Positions 37,801 to 50,100 of a stretch of DNA of 64,000 nt are shown one piece after another. Position 1 is the first letter of the stretch; the number at the start of each line of letters is the position of its first letter. The notes beneath the pieces were generated by a model, which was not told the DNA's origin, did no database searches, and saw only the letters and a program-made list of their open reading frames with translations. The stretch lies in contig NC_053036.3 of NCBI RefSeq assembly GCF_002575655.3, positions 193,906,788 through 193,970,787 on the forward strand, given 5' to 3'. This stretch comes from Aegilops tauschii subsp. strangulata (taxonomy: Eukaryota > Streptophyta > Magnoliopsida > Poales > Poaceae). A program made the translations under genes and the position numbers.

Positions 37801-39157
37801 GACCGCGACGACCGGGGATGGAGTTGCCCAACCCTCCTCGGTGCCTTCGAAGTCGTTGAGATTTGGATCCTTCGAACCTTTTTCTGCACCGCCGAGGTTG
37901 TGGAGCGATCGGGTTGAGTCCGAGGAGGCCTTTGAGCTCGCTTTGCCTGCTTTGGATTTTCTGGATGCTGTGGACTCGGGTTCTGGGGATTTCGGGGTTT
38001 CATCACTTTCGGTCAGGGGGGCGGAGGAGGTGAGTCGGCAGGTGGTCACTCCCTCTTCTGGTCAGCGCGTGGTTCCCCCTCAGGAGATGCCGCAGCTTAC
38101 CGGGCCTGGTGTGCCGGGAGGAGCCATAGGCCAGGCGGTTTCGGGTTGCTCTTTTTGTGCTGAGGACGGGGATGTGGGGCAGGTGGCTCCCGTATCCTCT
38201 TCTTCGCTGGGAGGAGGTCCGGGTCAGGAGGACTCGGATACTTCTTCTCCTGTTGCGTCTTCCTCTCGGTTGGTGCCGGCTTCGCCTTCGGGAGTGGGCT
38301 CGGGGCAGGTGGCTTCGGAGCTTTCTCCCATGGTGGTGGCCTCTCCGGTGCAGGTTGGGGAGCCAGGACGGGCGGTCCTGGCTATGTCTCCACCACCCTC
38401 GGTGACGGCCCCGTTTGGTGGGGCGCGCCAGGCGTCCCGTCCTCCTACTGGCGCGACTGTGGGGAAGCCCATGCAGGTCGCTCGGACTGCGGGTTGGGGT
38501 GAGGCAGGAGGCCGTACCCCAGCCGCGATCTCTCGGGAGGAGGTCATTGCGTTTGGCGGGATCCAGGATCCCATGTCTGAGGGGCGCCGGGTGAGTGTCC
38601 GTCTCCAGGCACATCCGGATGTGGACGACATCCAGCAACGGTGCGCCATGAGGGCGGCCAAGCTTCGTGATGTCGAGGTCACTACTGGTATGTCGGTCAA
38701 TACTTCCAATTCCATTTTGCATTTTTCAAATGATGAGATTCTTGATAATGCAAATCAATTAGGAGTTTCTCTAGGTAGTAATGAAACTGAAATTACTAAT
38801 TCTATTAATGATCTTCTTGACCTAGAGGCTGAGCGGGCCTTAGAGATGATTCGCAATATTGCGGCTGTTAAACCCATGTGTGATTCGGAGGTTGATGCGC
38901 TCGGGGTCAGGGTGCTTGACAATTTTTGTGCGGATCTTTTGCCTCCTAGTTCTGAGGCAGAGGTAGAGGATGTTTCTACTGAGATAGTTTTGGCAAGCCC
39001 CTCTGACACTGGGTATGAGGACCAGTTGCAGAGTCAAGCTATCCCAAAGCGCAAGTGGAAACGGAAGGTATACCCGTTGTCCGCAGTGCGTAGGAGTGCT
39101 AGGATGCGTTCGGCAAAAAATTCTACGATGAACTATGAAAGGAATCTTTTGGAATAG
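34832..39157 (+). pseudogene. LINE ORF1 (nucleic-acid binding), frameshifted
   Basis: ORF1 proteins bind LINE RNA. The frame runs 34,832-36,250, then shifts near 36,250, 36,989 and 37,480 and finishes at 39,157. The N-terminal part is a basic, proline- and glycine-rich sequence. Tandem CCHC knuckles lie at about 36,975-37,080: the second (CDTCGKLAHESGDC) is whole, while the first is split by the loss of one base at 36,989. The last 569 codons are acidic and serine-rich. The final 23 bases overlap the start of ORF2. Confidence 0.8.
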
Positions 39158-42100
39158 CAGAGGTCTAAGGGACTTGGCTAAAAGAAGGTTTCTTGCTGAG
39201 GCGTCTGTCGAGCATCACTTAGATTTTATCGCTCTTTTGGAGGCGGGGAGAGATAATTTTGCGCCTCAATTTCTAAATTCTTTGTCAGGGGGTATTGAAT
39301 TTGATTGGCATTGCTTGCCGCCGAGAGGGAGATCGGGTGGAATCTTACTCGGCGTTAGGTGCGAGACGCTTGAGGTTCGCAGTGTGGTTATGGGTGACTT
39401 TGCAGTCAAGTTCCGGGTGCGGTCGAAGGAAGATGGGTTTAACTGGGCTCTGGTTGCAGTTTATGGGGCTGCGCAGCCCGAGCTCAAGCCCGATTTCCTG
39501 GCTGATCTAGTTCGGATGTGTGGTTCCGAGCAGTTGCCGTACCTGGTGGGGGGTGATTTCAATAGTATTAGAAGGCGTGAGGATAAGAACAATGATAACT
39601 TTGACGGCAGATGGTCGTTCATGTTCAATACTATCATTGAAAGTTTGAACCTGAGAGAAATTGAGCTCTCGGGCAGAAAATTCACCTGGGCTAATGCGCT
39701 GCCAAATCCGACGTATGAGAAGTTGGACCGTGTGTTTGCTAGTGTCGATTGGGAACAGAAGTTTCCTCTAGTAACAGTCCAGGCCTTGTCCCGTGGTATT
39801 TCTGACCACACGCCACTTTTTGTGGACTCTGGTCAGCCCTCCCACTTGGGGAACAAGAATGTGTTCTCCTTTGAGATGGCTTGGTTTGAACATGAAGGCT
39901 TCCTTGATCTAGTGGCTAGAGAGTGGGCTAAGGATTCAGGAGGAAAGACTGCGCTTCAGCGCTGGCAGAATAAGATCAGGCACTTGAGGAGTTTCCTACG
40001 TGGATGGGCTAAGCATCTTAGCGGGATTTATAAGGTTGAAAAGGAAAGGCTTCTCTCCCTTATTCAGTCCCTGGATGTAAAAGCATAAACCACGCTTCTG
40101 CCAGTCGTGGAGCTTCATGCCAAGCTGGACGCGGAATTGAGGCTGAAAGAACTTCTTAGGGAAGAAGAGTTGAAGTGGGCGTTGCGGGCCAAGGTCCGGA
40201 GAGTAGTCCAGGGGGACGCGAACACTGAATTTTTTCACATGATTGCTAATGGTAAGCATCGAAAGAAGAGGATCTTTCAGCTTGAGCAAGATGAGGGTAC
40301 AATTGTAGGACAGGAGAACCTAAAATTGTACATTACTGAGTTCTATAAGCAGTTGTTTGGCCCTCCAGAAAATAACTGTGTGTCTCTGGATGAGTCCAGG
40401 GTTGAGGATGTTCCTCAGCTCACAGTTGTGGAGAATGATGTTCTGACGGCTCCTTTTACCGAGAAAGAGGTATTTGAGGCCGTTTCACAAATGGAAAATA
40501 ACAAAGCGCCGGGCCCAGATGGATTTCCAGCGGAGTTTTATAAGAAATGCGGGTTTATCATTAAAGGAGATTTGTTGCCTTTGTTCAATGATCTGTTTGC
40601 TGGGCAGCTTCATCTTTTTCAGCTAAATTTTGGAACGATCACCCTTCTTCCTAAGAAAACAGAGGCTGTGAGAATTGAGCAATTCAGGCCAATCTGTCTT
40701 CTTAATGTTAGTTTCAAAATTTTCACCAAGGTCGGGACCAATAGGCTCTCACAGATCGCGCATGCTGTTGTGCAGCCTACCCAAACTGCCTTCATGCCGG
40801 ACAGGAACATCCTTGAGGGTGTTGTGGTCCTACATGAAACGCTCCATGAAATCCACACGAAAAAGCTGGATGGGGTTGTTTTCAAAGTGGATTTCGAAAA
40901 AGCGTATGACAAAGTCAAATGGCCTTTCCTTCAACAAGCTTTACGCATGAAGGGTTTTGATGAGGCCTGGCGACGCCAGGTAGAATCCTTTACGCAAAAA
41001 GGTAGTGTTGGAATTAAAGTAAATGATGATATAGGTCATTATTTCCAGACGCACAAAGGCCTGAGGCAAGGAGATCCAATGTCCCCTATATTGTTCAACA
41101 TTGTAGTCGATATGTTGGCCATTCTCATAGGCAGGGCAAAGAACGCCGGTCAGGTAGGTGGCTTGGTGCCTAACCTAGTTGATGGGGGTGTGTCCATTTT
41201 GCAGTACGCTGATGATACAATCATCTTCATGGAGCATGACTTGGCAAAGCGAGAAACATGAAGCTGGTGTTGTGTTTATTTGAACAATTGTCCGGTTTAA
41301 AGATAAACTTTCATAAAAGCGAGTTGTTCTGCTTTGGTAGAGCCAAGGAGGAACAAGAGGCTTATAGGCAATTGTTTGGTTGTGAATTAGGGGCTTTACC
41401 TTTTACTTACCTAGGTATACCCATTCATCATCGTAAGCTCACGAACAGAGAATGTAAATGTATCGAAGATCGGTTCGAAAAGAAACTTAGTTGCTGGAAG
41501 GGCAAACTTCCGTCTTATGGAGGCCGGTTAATTCTTATTAATTCGGTGCTCACAAGTTTGCCGATGTTCCTCCTATCTTTCTTTGAGGTTCCAGTTGGGG
41601 TTAGGAAAAGGCTGGACTTCTATCGGTCAAGATTTTTTTGGCAGAGTGATGATCTTAAGAGAAAGTATAGACTCGCCAAGTGGGATATTATTTGTCGTCC
41701 TAAGGATCAGGGGGGGTTGGGTATCAAGAATCTTGAGGTCAAGAACAGATGCCTGCTTAGTAAGTGGCTATATAAGTTATCAGTTGGGACTGATGCGACT
41801 TGGGCACAGATTCTTCGTAACAAGTATCTGCAATCCAAAACTTTGTCACAGGTGACAGTGAGACCAACTGATTCGCCATTTTGGAAGGGGCTTATGAGAG
41901 TTAAGGCAGCCTTCTTTAATAGAACAAAGTTTATTGTCGGCGATGGTAACGATACTCGCTTCTGGGAGGACACTTGGCTTGGTGAGACACCTTTGGCATT
42001 ACAGTACCCAACTATGTATCGTATTGTGCATCGTCGTGATGCGCTTGTGGCAACGATTATGCAGGCCACCCCCCTTAATATTCAGTTTAGGAGGGTGCTT

Positions 42101-42808
42101 GTTGGTAATAGATGGGAAGCTTGGCTTCATCTGGTATGTAGACTGATGGAGGTTCGGCTACAGCACCAGCCCGATCAGTTGTGTTGGAAACTTACTAGGT
42201 CTGGACAATTTACCGTTAAATCGATGTACATCGATGTTATTAACTCGAGTGTCATTCCTAACTCCAAACATGTTTGGAAAGTCAAAGTTTCTTTGAAAAT
42301 CAAAGTGTTTATGTGGTTTGTCCATAAACAGGTCATTCTAACAAAGGACAACTTAGTTAAGCGCAATTGGACAGGATCTACTAGGTGTAGTTTTTGTGAT
42401 CGGGATGAAACCATCAAGCATCTATTCTTTGAGTGCCCGTTGGCAAGAATTTTGTGGCGCTCCGTGCAAATTGCTTTTAACATTACTCCTCCGAGTTCGG
42501 TCGGGTCGTTATTTGGAACGTGGCTGGATGGGATAGAATCCGTTACAGCTAGACACATTCGTGTAGGAGTTTGTGCGTTGTTATGGGCAATTTGGAACTG
42601 CAGAAATGATTTGGCTTTTAACAGAATAACTACTATTCATTTTTTGCAGGTTGTATTCCGTGCTACGGCGTTGATCCGTATGTGGTCCCTACTCAATCCG
42701 ACGGAGGCCAGAGAGCGTTTGGTTACTGGATCTGTCCGGTGGGAGATGGTAGCGCGGGATATCTTCAACCGGTTTGGATGGCGGTCATGTAATAGGATAG
42801 GTAATTAG
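39135..42808 (+). pseudogene. LINE ORF2: endonuclease-reverse transcriptase, one stop and one frameshift
   Basis: The first 318 codons are an apurinic-type endonuclease (WNSRGL at the N-terminus, then GGDFNSIRR and SDHTPLFV). An in-frame TAA at 40,086-40,088 interrupts it. The reverse transcriptase follows with NNKAPGPDGFPAEFYKK, GLRQGDPMSPILF and the catalytic QYADDTIIF. Near 41,245 the frame shifts by one base. The remaining 516 codons end in the zinc-binding region (CSFCDRDETIKHLFFEC). Domain order and length fit a complete plant L1 ORF2. Confidence 0.9.
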
Positions 42809-43079
42809 TTTTCCTACCTTTATTTCTGCCAGCCGGTTGTGGCTTTATGGCCTTTTTTGTTTTCGTGTCGAGGTCTATGTGAGCTCGACGTTGCTTTCTT
42901 TTACGACTATTCGACATTGTTGAACCTATTTTATTTATCTAAGTGGCCGTATGCATCGACCTGATGCAGAGGCCGGGGAGTCCCCCCTTTTTAAAAAAAA
43001 ATTCATTAGAACAAGTATTGCCCGTCCAATGCCGAGAAGCGACGATATGTGGCATGCATGGCCCAATAGTCACGCGTCT

Positions 43080-43740
43080 AGTTAAAAAGACCGACCCAGT
43101 CAAAGGCATGCTCAAGTTTCAGGTAACTTAGTCAAAAAGTTAGCGGACTGGAGGATTCAAGGCCCATTAACGGCAATGCTTGCAGATGACCCACTTAAAG
43201 CCTGGATCCATATGTCCCATTAGGACTTGTGTCGATTAATCCGGACAACCGTCCGTGGGACATTTTCATCATTATTATGGTCCATCAATAGTTGCGGCCC
43301 ATTGACGAACCGTGTTGACTTTGGACCATTTACAGGCTGATGTGTCTTTCAGCCTGTTAGCGCCAGGTATTTTCTTTGGGCCCATTTGCAGCCAAGTGTC
43401 TTTTGTCCTATTGACGGCTTGCGGTTTTATTGGGCCCTTTGGCCCGATGTATCTCTTAGAATGTTGACGGTCCGTCGTGTCTTTAGGCCCATTTTTTGGA
43501 CCGAGCTGTTTTTGTGGCCTATTAGCGGCCAGTGGTGTTATTGGGTCCATTTACAGTTCAATGTGCCTTTTCGGTATGTTAAAGGCCCATCCGAATTGGG
43601 GCCATTTAGGGCCCACCATATACTTCAAGTAGGCCGGGGAGAGGAGGCAAAGCGCCGCTGGCAAGGTGGGGACACATGCAGGGCTCGATCCCGCCGGTGA
43701 GGGCTCAAACCCTAGCTCCACCCAGTGTAGGACGACACAT
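43080..43740. repeat. Degenerate GGCCCATT repeat field (CACTA-like subterminal DNA)
   Basis: The word ggcccatt, ggcccattta or a near variant recurs about every 45-60 bp, on both strands, alternating with gtgtctttt and ttgacgg(c/t). This pattern is characteristic of subterminal regions of Triticeae class II elements. It probably continues the element entered at 34,531, with the LINE inserted within it. Confidence 0.5.
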
Positions 43741-44158
43741 GGGTAGAGGAGAACGTTTTGACTCAAATGAATTTTTTATGTTTGCCATTTTACCCTTGGA
43801 CTACTTTTGAGAGGGAACAAAGGACGTGGTTTGAAAATGAAAATATCCCCCATACTATGCGTAGTAAAATGAATCTGTACCGTCTAGTTCGCTCGATTTA
43901 ACGGCACATATCAATTTGATGTACCCTAATCAGACTCTGATTTTATTTCGAATGTAGTGAGACCTTTTGTATGTCATAACTTAGCATCTCCCTGGCTTCA
44001 TTTCTGTGCGTTTGTTCATCGAGTTAGTTGCTTAATATACTTCATTTTGTTGTTTGGGTGTTTCAAAGTGCATTTTGTATCCAAGAACCGGGCCTGATTA
44101 TATTCCAAACCACTCTTGTTTGTCTTTCGCTTATCTAAGATACAATATATAAAAGAAA
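43741..44158. other. 3' flank of CRK-2, nothing recognised
   Basis: The 418 bp between the repeat field and the CRK-2 stop codon are AT-rich and show no gene or repeat I recognise. They should contain the CRK-2 3' untranslated region. Confidence 0.4.
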
Positions 44159-47100
44159 TTATCTAGGATATGCGTCAGTAATTGTGAGCTCATTCACAGA
44201 AGTATTTTCAAAGATCACCTCAGACCGGTTGTACACGTAGATGCCCTGCTGGCACGGCGGAGAAGGTGAGTTTGAGTCTTCTCCGAAGAAGAATGCAGGC
44301 TGTGCTGGTGGCTGAAGCTCCATGTCCTCCCTGCTCAACATGAAAATGATGGATGGGATGTCAGGCCTGTCGTCTGGGTCAGCTTGGACGCACAGCAACC
44401 CAATGTGGATATATCTTAGCGCCTGGATTCGGGGGTGTCCTTCGAGTGATTCATCAATCATCTGTGATATCGTCCCTTTGCTCCAACAAGTCCATACCTG
44501 TTCCCATCAGTTTGTTACTGCTTGAAACTTGTCGAAAAAATTACTTTTCATCCATGATAATAATAAGGTTGCCGGCTTGCTGCGATATACAGATCCACTT
44601 ACATCGCTCAGGAGATTCACCGTATCCGTCTCGCAATCATCTGAGCCGCAGTTCCTCCTCTTGGTTACAATTTCAAGCACCAAGACACCAAAGCTGAAAA
44701 TGTCGATCTTTGGCGACACGTTTCCGTGTATTGCATACTCCGGCGCCATATACCCGCTGCAAATAATTATCAGTTAGGCATAGAAGCACACATGTTGAAT
44801 GTTGATATCTGCAATTTACGAAAGCCCTTTTGTATGCAGTTGCTTACTATGTTCCAACAACTCTAGCTGTCATGGTCTGAGTATGGCCTCCGACTTGCAG
44901 CCTAGCTAACCCGAAGTCCGCAATCTTCGGATCCATGGCATCATCAATCAGAATGTTGTTAGCTTTCAGGTCTCGGTGGATGATCCTTACGCTCGAGTCC
45001 TCGTGAAGATACATTATGCCCTTGGCAATTCCGAGAATGATGTTGTACTCTTCATCCCAGTTTAGTGTATTTCTTCGACTTGCATCTACTGCAACGTATT
45101 GTTCAAGTTTTATCAGGAGCTGCATTGACGAAAGATAACAAAGAGTAGAGAACAATTCTACGTAGTAACTTTGCTAATGGAAACTTCAGTAATTCCTTAC
45201 ACCAACAGAATGTACATTGCACTAATCTAACTGTATACGCTATGACCTGTAGCAACTTCCTTTCCAGAAATGCTACAGTGATTATGAATGACTATTAAAG
45301 AAGGTACTCCCTCTGTAAACTACTCCCTCCGTTCCAAAATAGGTGGCTCAACTTTGTACTAACTATTATAGTTAGTACAAAGTTGAGCTATCTATTTTGG
45401 AACGGAGGGAGTAATATAAGAGTGTTTAGTGTTAGAAATATATTTGGTAGTAGAGATTGCCCGGGATTAGATAGAGTTATTTCCATCTTATCTTTTGGAG
45501 GTGTCTTGCCCTTCAAGTCTTGTACTCAATATATACTCGCCCTCGAGGCTCAATAATACATTCATCATATTCCGCAACAATCCTCTCTCTCCCTTCTAAC
45601 ATGGTATCTATCGCAAGTCGATCCTAAACCCTAGCCGCCGCCGCTTCCGCACCCGCGCGCCGCCCCGGGGCGATCGGCCTCCATGTCCGCCGCCGGGGGC
45701 CGCGCTGCCCGTACCTAGGGTTCGTCCGCCGGTCGTGTTGACCGGCTGCCCTAGAGTCTTTTCCCCGAGCCTTGCTCTGGGTTTTTTTTCTCTCCCGCCG
45801 GTCATCTTAATCGCGCGGTTTCTTTTTGATTTTCCGATCTATTCTTGATCGGTTTGCGTCGCCCACCGCCGCCGTCGACTCCGAGCGCCTCTACTCCAAC
45901 CCCGGCGCGACCAGCCGGCCTCTCCTCCGACCCAGCGACCACGCGCGCCGAGGCAGCCCATCAGGGCCAGCGTCGGTCCGCCCGTCGCCCTGCGCCGGCC
46001 GTCACCCTGCGCCGGCCGTCACCGCCCTGCTCCGACCGGGACACCTGCATCGCCCCGACCCGGCGGCCTCGCCATGCGACGGCCAATCATAGCGGTCGCT
46101 CGCACGCCGGCCCGCCCATGGACCACATCACCTGCCTCCGCCGCGTCTGCACGGCGGCCCGGCGGTCCACCTCGTCGGCCTCGTCCTTGGCTGCGTCGGG
46201 ACGGCTGCGTCAGGCTTGTCGGCCGCCTCAACTCGGGCGCCGCTGCTCCGTTGGTCCCTCGGGCCTCGCTGCCCGGGCGCCGACGTTGCTTTGGCAGCCC
46301 GGGTGCCGGTGCTGACAAGCTCGTCTGCATGACGTCCCACGCCGTCCGTCGTCGCCGGCTTCATCTCAGACTCCGACGCCACCACGCCTCCACCGAGCGG
46401 CGTCCCCGACCTCGCGCGCGATCGGCTTGATCACCCGCCCGCCGCCGCGATCCGCCTCATCTACGCCGCGCGACCGACCTGGCCCGTCGGTTACGCGCGC
46501 CTCCACAGGTCCCGTGAAGATCGTCCCCGAGTTCAGCGTGCCTCTCCACCGATCGAGCATCAGGCTGCCGCTGCGTCGCCTCGTCGGGCCGCAGCGCCGC
46601 CGCCCCGTGGTTCTCCTCGCGGCTGCATCGACTCGTGTGTCGCCGCTGCGTCGCCCCTTCGGGCTGTAGTGTCGCGATACACGGTCCGCGCCGCCGCCCC
46701 GAGGCCGTCCCCACGGTTGCACCGACTCGCGAACCGCCGTTGTGTCTCCCCTTAGGGCCGCAGCGTTGCGGCCCGCGGTCCCCGCCGTCGCCCAGAGGTC
46801 TTCCCGCCGTCGCCTCGACCCGCCTGCCGCCGATGCGTCGCCCCTTCGGGCCGTAGCGCCGCGGCCCGCGGTCCGCTCCGCCGTCACCGCGTGTCGACCT
46901 CTCGTGGTATGGGCCGCGCCGCCTTCCTTGGCGTGGGAACGCCACCGTCTGCGCCGGTCTTCGTCACGCTGTCAGGGTTCTTTGCCTACTTCGAGCACCG
47001 CCGCCGCACTCTTAACCTAGCCGCCGCCGCCGCTCTTCTTTGGCCGCTGCCGCCGCTACCTCCGTAGCCGCTGCCGCCGCTACCTCCGTAGCCGCCGCCG

Positions 47101-50100
47101 CCGCCCGTCCACCCCCTTCGTCTTCGTCCAGCACCAGCTCGCCGCCAGTGTCGCCGTCATCTACCCCGACCGCTTCATCTACTCCGACAACCGCGGGCGA
47201 CATTGGCTCCGCGCCGATGGACGCCGCAATTGTCTTCGAGTTCTTCTCTGCTGGCCCCTCCGACTTCTTCGACATGGCGTACAGCTCGTGCAGGTCCCTC
47301 ATCTACGCATGCCCGGTGCTGGCAACACCGATGCGTGCCTTCATCCACGACGTGTCCCCGGGCCTGGCAAGCCTGGTGCGGCGCTTCGTCAACTTCGTCT
47401 TCGTCCGTCTACGCATGACCGGTGTTGGCACCACCGACGCGTACCTTCGTCTATGATGTGTCCTCGGGGTTGGCAACCCTGGCGCGACGCGTCGTCAACA
47501 CCATTCTCCTTCCTGGTGCACCACTTCTTCGACACCACTGCGCCCATGACTAACTCGGTGCCTCCTTGCGCCCGCGGCTCCACGGCGGCTCCCTCGACAC
47601 CGGCTACCCCGACTCGACATCGACCACGGCGTTCTTCGCACGGCTACCTCGACCACGGCTACACCACCCTACGCTCTCGGCTACATCGACATCGGCACAA
47701 AGGGTTATCATCCGCTTGAGCAACTCGTCGGCTTCCTCTACAGTCAACGTGTCCGCGATGCGACACCGTCCATGACGCTCCCGCTAGGACTGCGGGGGGA
47801 TGTCAGTCCGTCGGCTGCTATTCTCTCCAGTCTGACCGTCCTCGACGCTCCTGTTGTTCGCAACGTTACCGCTACGACTGCGGGAGGATGTTAGAGATAT
47901 ATTTGGTAGTAGAGATTGCCCGGGATTAGATAGAGTTATTTCCATCTTATCTTTAGGAGGTGTCTTGCCTTTCAAGTCTTGTACTCAATATATACTCGCC
48001 CTCGAGGCTCAATAATACATTCATCATATTCTGCAAGAATCCTCTCTCTCCCTGCTAACATTTAGATCACTATAAAAGCGTTTAAATCACTAAAATAGTG
48101 ATCTAAACACTCTTATATTAGCGAGATTTTTTATGGTACCCTGGTACTCCCTCCAGCAGAGATGGAGTACCACTTAAATCTGACCCTCCATTTATAAGGG
48201 CATTTTAGTCTTTTCAACTCTTAATTAGGTCCTTCTCTGATTTCTAATCAGATCATCAACGCAGCCGCCATCACATTAGCGTTGTTATATGTCTTCATGA
48301 CGACCGCGCCATTGCTTCCTTGCACTGATCGAGAGCGAGTGGATAACAGTTACCGATCAGACTACAAGTTCTGGAAATCCACACAAAATCTCTAACATGT
48401 ACTCAGAGGAAATTAAAACATAGATATACATTGTTGTGGAATACACGCAAGAGATCATGCTCGCAAGAAGTTCATCACTTAATCAGCCCGCAAGAGATAT
48501 CAGGCTGGAGTGCTCACGTGATAGATCTCCACCCAACCTGAGTATCCCGCCTCGCCCTAGTCATCATCCTGCTTCAGCGCGGGCGAGTTTCCAGAATTCT
48601 AGTTGCGCGAGAAAGATGGCTCTCACCAACGCGCCCGTGGTGGTGGTGGCGGCCCCGCCGCCCAGCCCTGGTCGTCTACCATTCCCACTTCCCAGTCCAT
48701 GCCATTCCGGCAAGTCCGTGGCCCAGAGGCCGTCTTTCTCTTGTACGCGCGCAGACCACAGTGGCCGCCGGCGCCTATCCTATTGAAGAATTAGGTTTTT
48801 TTAGGAGAAGAATTAGGGTTCCAGCGATCGAGTTGAATCTGTATCAGCCGTGATGCACCGATGGGAGAATAATAATAAAACTCAGTTTACCTTTTTACCC
48901 CCAAGCACAAGGCACTCCTTCACTTTTTTAGTAGGTACTCTCTCATGCACACGTTGGAGTACCAATAGACATCCACCGTTGGATCAAGAGAAATGGAGGG
49001 TTCATATTCATTTAGGGGTACTGTAAAGGAGCTCATATTAGTTTACAGAGGGAGTATTTGCAAACAACAATACTCACTTCATGATTCCTCTGTTCTCGGC
49101 ATATTTTGCTGGACAATTTTTTATCACAACCAACGGCTAATTTTTCATGAGACCTGATAACTCAGAGGAACATTAAAAGAGATTTTAGTACATGGAGATG
49201 TGAGTGGAAAGGATGCTGGGAAATACCAAAAAGGAAGTTGTCGAGGCTCCCGTTCCTGATGTATTCGTAGACAAGTAGCATCTCCTTCTGATGCAGGCAA
49301 AACCCCAGCAACCTAACAAGGTTCTTGTGCTGGAGCTGTGCCAATACCAGCACTTCATTCCGTATCTGATCCAGTCCATGTCCAGCACCAGCACCATCTA
49401 TAAGTTTCTTCACTGCTATTTCTTGCCCGTCTGGGAGGTTTCCCTGAAGCAGAGGTTCTTTTTTCAGTAGAAGAACAGACAGAGTGCGGCAAATAGTTTT
49501 ACCCTGCATTCTCCAAGCTTGTCCATTTACCTTGTATACAGTTCCGAAACCGCCTTCTCCAAGCTTGTGCTTCTCTGAGAAGTTTCCGGTTGCCTCTTGC
49601 AGCGTCGGAAAATCGTAGATAGTGCACTTCCCTCTTGCCATTTTGTTAAATGCTGTTCCACACACACATAAGATAGTGCACACTAATAATATCCAGTTCT
49701 TTGAGCAATTGACCAGTTAGTTACTCACAGTCGTCATGCTTCTTGGCCTTTCTTGTCTTGGAGCGAATAAAAGCAAAGACTGCAAGAATCAACATCAGGA
49801 CAGCGAAACAAGCGGCGCCTGTAGAGATCCCTGCCACTCTCCCTTTCCTCCCTGCATCGAAGTCAGCATTGGAATGGATACAACATCAAACGGAGATTTT
49901 AAGTACGTGGAATGATGTGGAATTTGCGCCAGATGGGGAAACCGAGGAACCAAACCCGACCTGCTGGCGTCTCTGCGGTAGCAACAGAAAGCACGGCTGC
50001 GGGCGCCGAGAGCTTCACCATGGCGCCTCCCGTGTAGAACGGGCTCACGCTGTACCTCAGGTTGCACCAGACCCCAAGAGCTCGGCCGCCAGACTTCCCG

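Larger units (their letters stand above)
34832..43001 (+). mobile_element. Near full-length L1-type LINE (about 8.1 kb)
   Basis: Two overlapping coding regions (ORF1 to 39,157 and ORF2 from 39,135) are followed by a 3' untranslated tail with gatgcagaggccggggag and a 9-base A-run at 42,993-43,001. The 5' border is not sharply defined and lies between about 34,830 and 34,910. No convincing flanking duplication was found by eye. ORF1 and ORF2 carry several frameshifts and one stop, so the element is inactive. Confidence 0.88.
45430..48060 (+). mobile_element. Small non-autonomous LTR retrotransposon (2.6 kb) in CRK-2 intron 4
   Basis: Two 172-bp LTRs (45,430-45,601 and 47,889-48,060; tgttag...ctaaca) flank a GC-rich 2.3-kb core. 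The target duplication tttag is exact (45,425-45,429 and 48,061-48,065). The primer site begins tggtatc right after the first LTR, and the purine tract gcgggagga precedes the second. The core encodes no gag-pol domain. It contains tandem repeats of about 80 bp around 46,620-46,880 (tgcgtcgccccttcgggc) and of about 110 bp at 47,300-47,500. Its transcription direction is opposite to CRK-2. Confidence 0.92.
45307..49054. mobile_element. Stowaway MITE 1 in CRK-2 intron 4, split by three later insertions
   Basis: Its outer ends are ctccctctgtaaac (45,307) and gtttacagagggag (to 49,054), with TA duplications at 45,305-45,306 and 49,055-49,056. The internal pieces ataagagtgtttag, gatcactataaaa and ctaaacactcttatattag form the familiar Stowaway hairpin once the insertions are ignored. 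MITE 2, a small LTR element and a 0.9-kb DNA element lie within it. Confidence 0.85.

Noticed and set aside
46019..46945. Arginine/alanine-rich frames on both strands of the small LTR element
   Set aside because: These are shadow frames of a GC-rich tandem repeat. Only the element as a whole can be supported.
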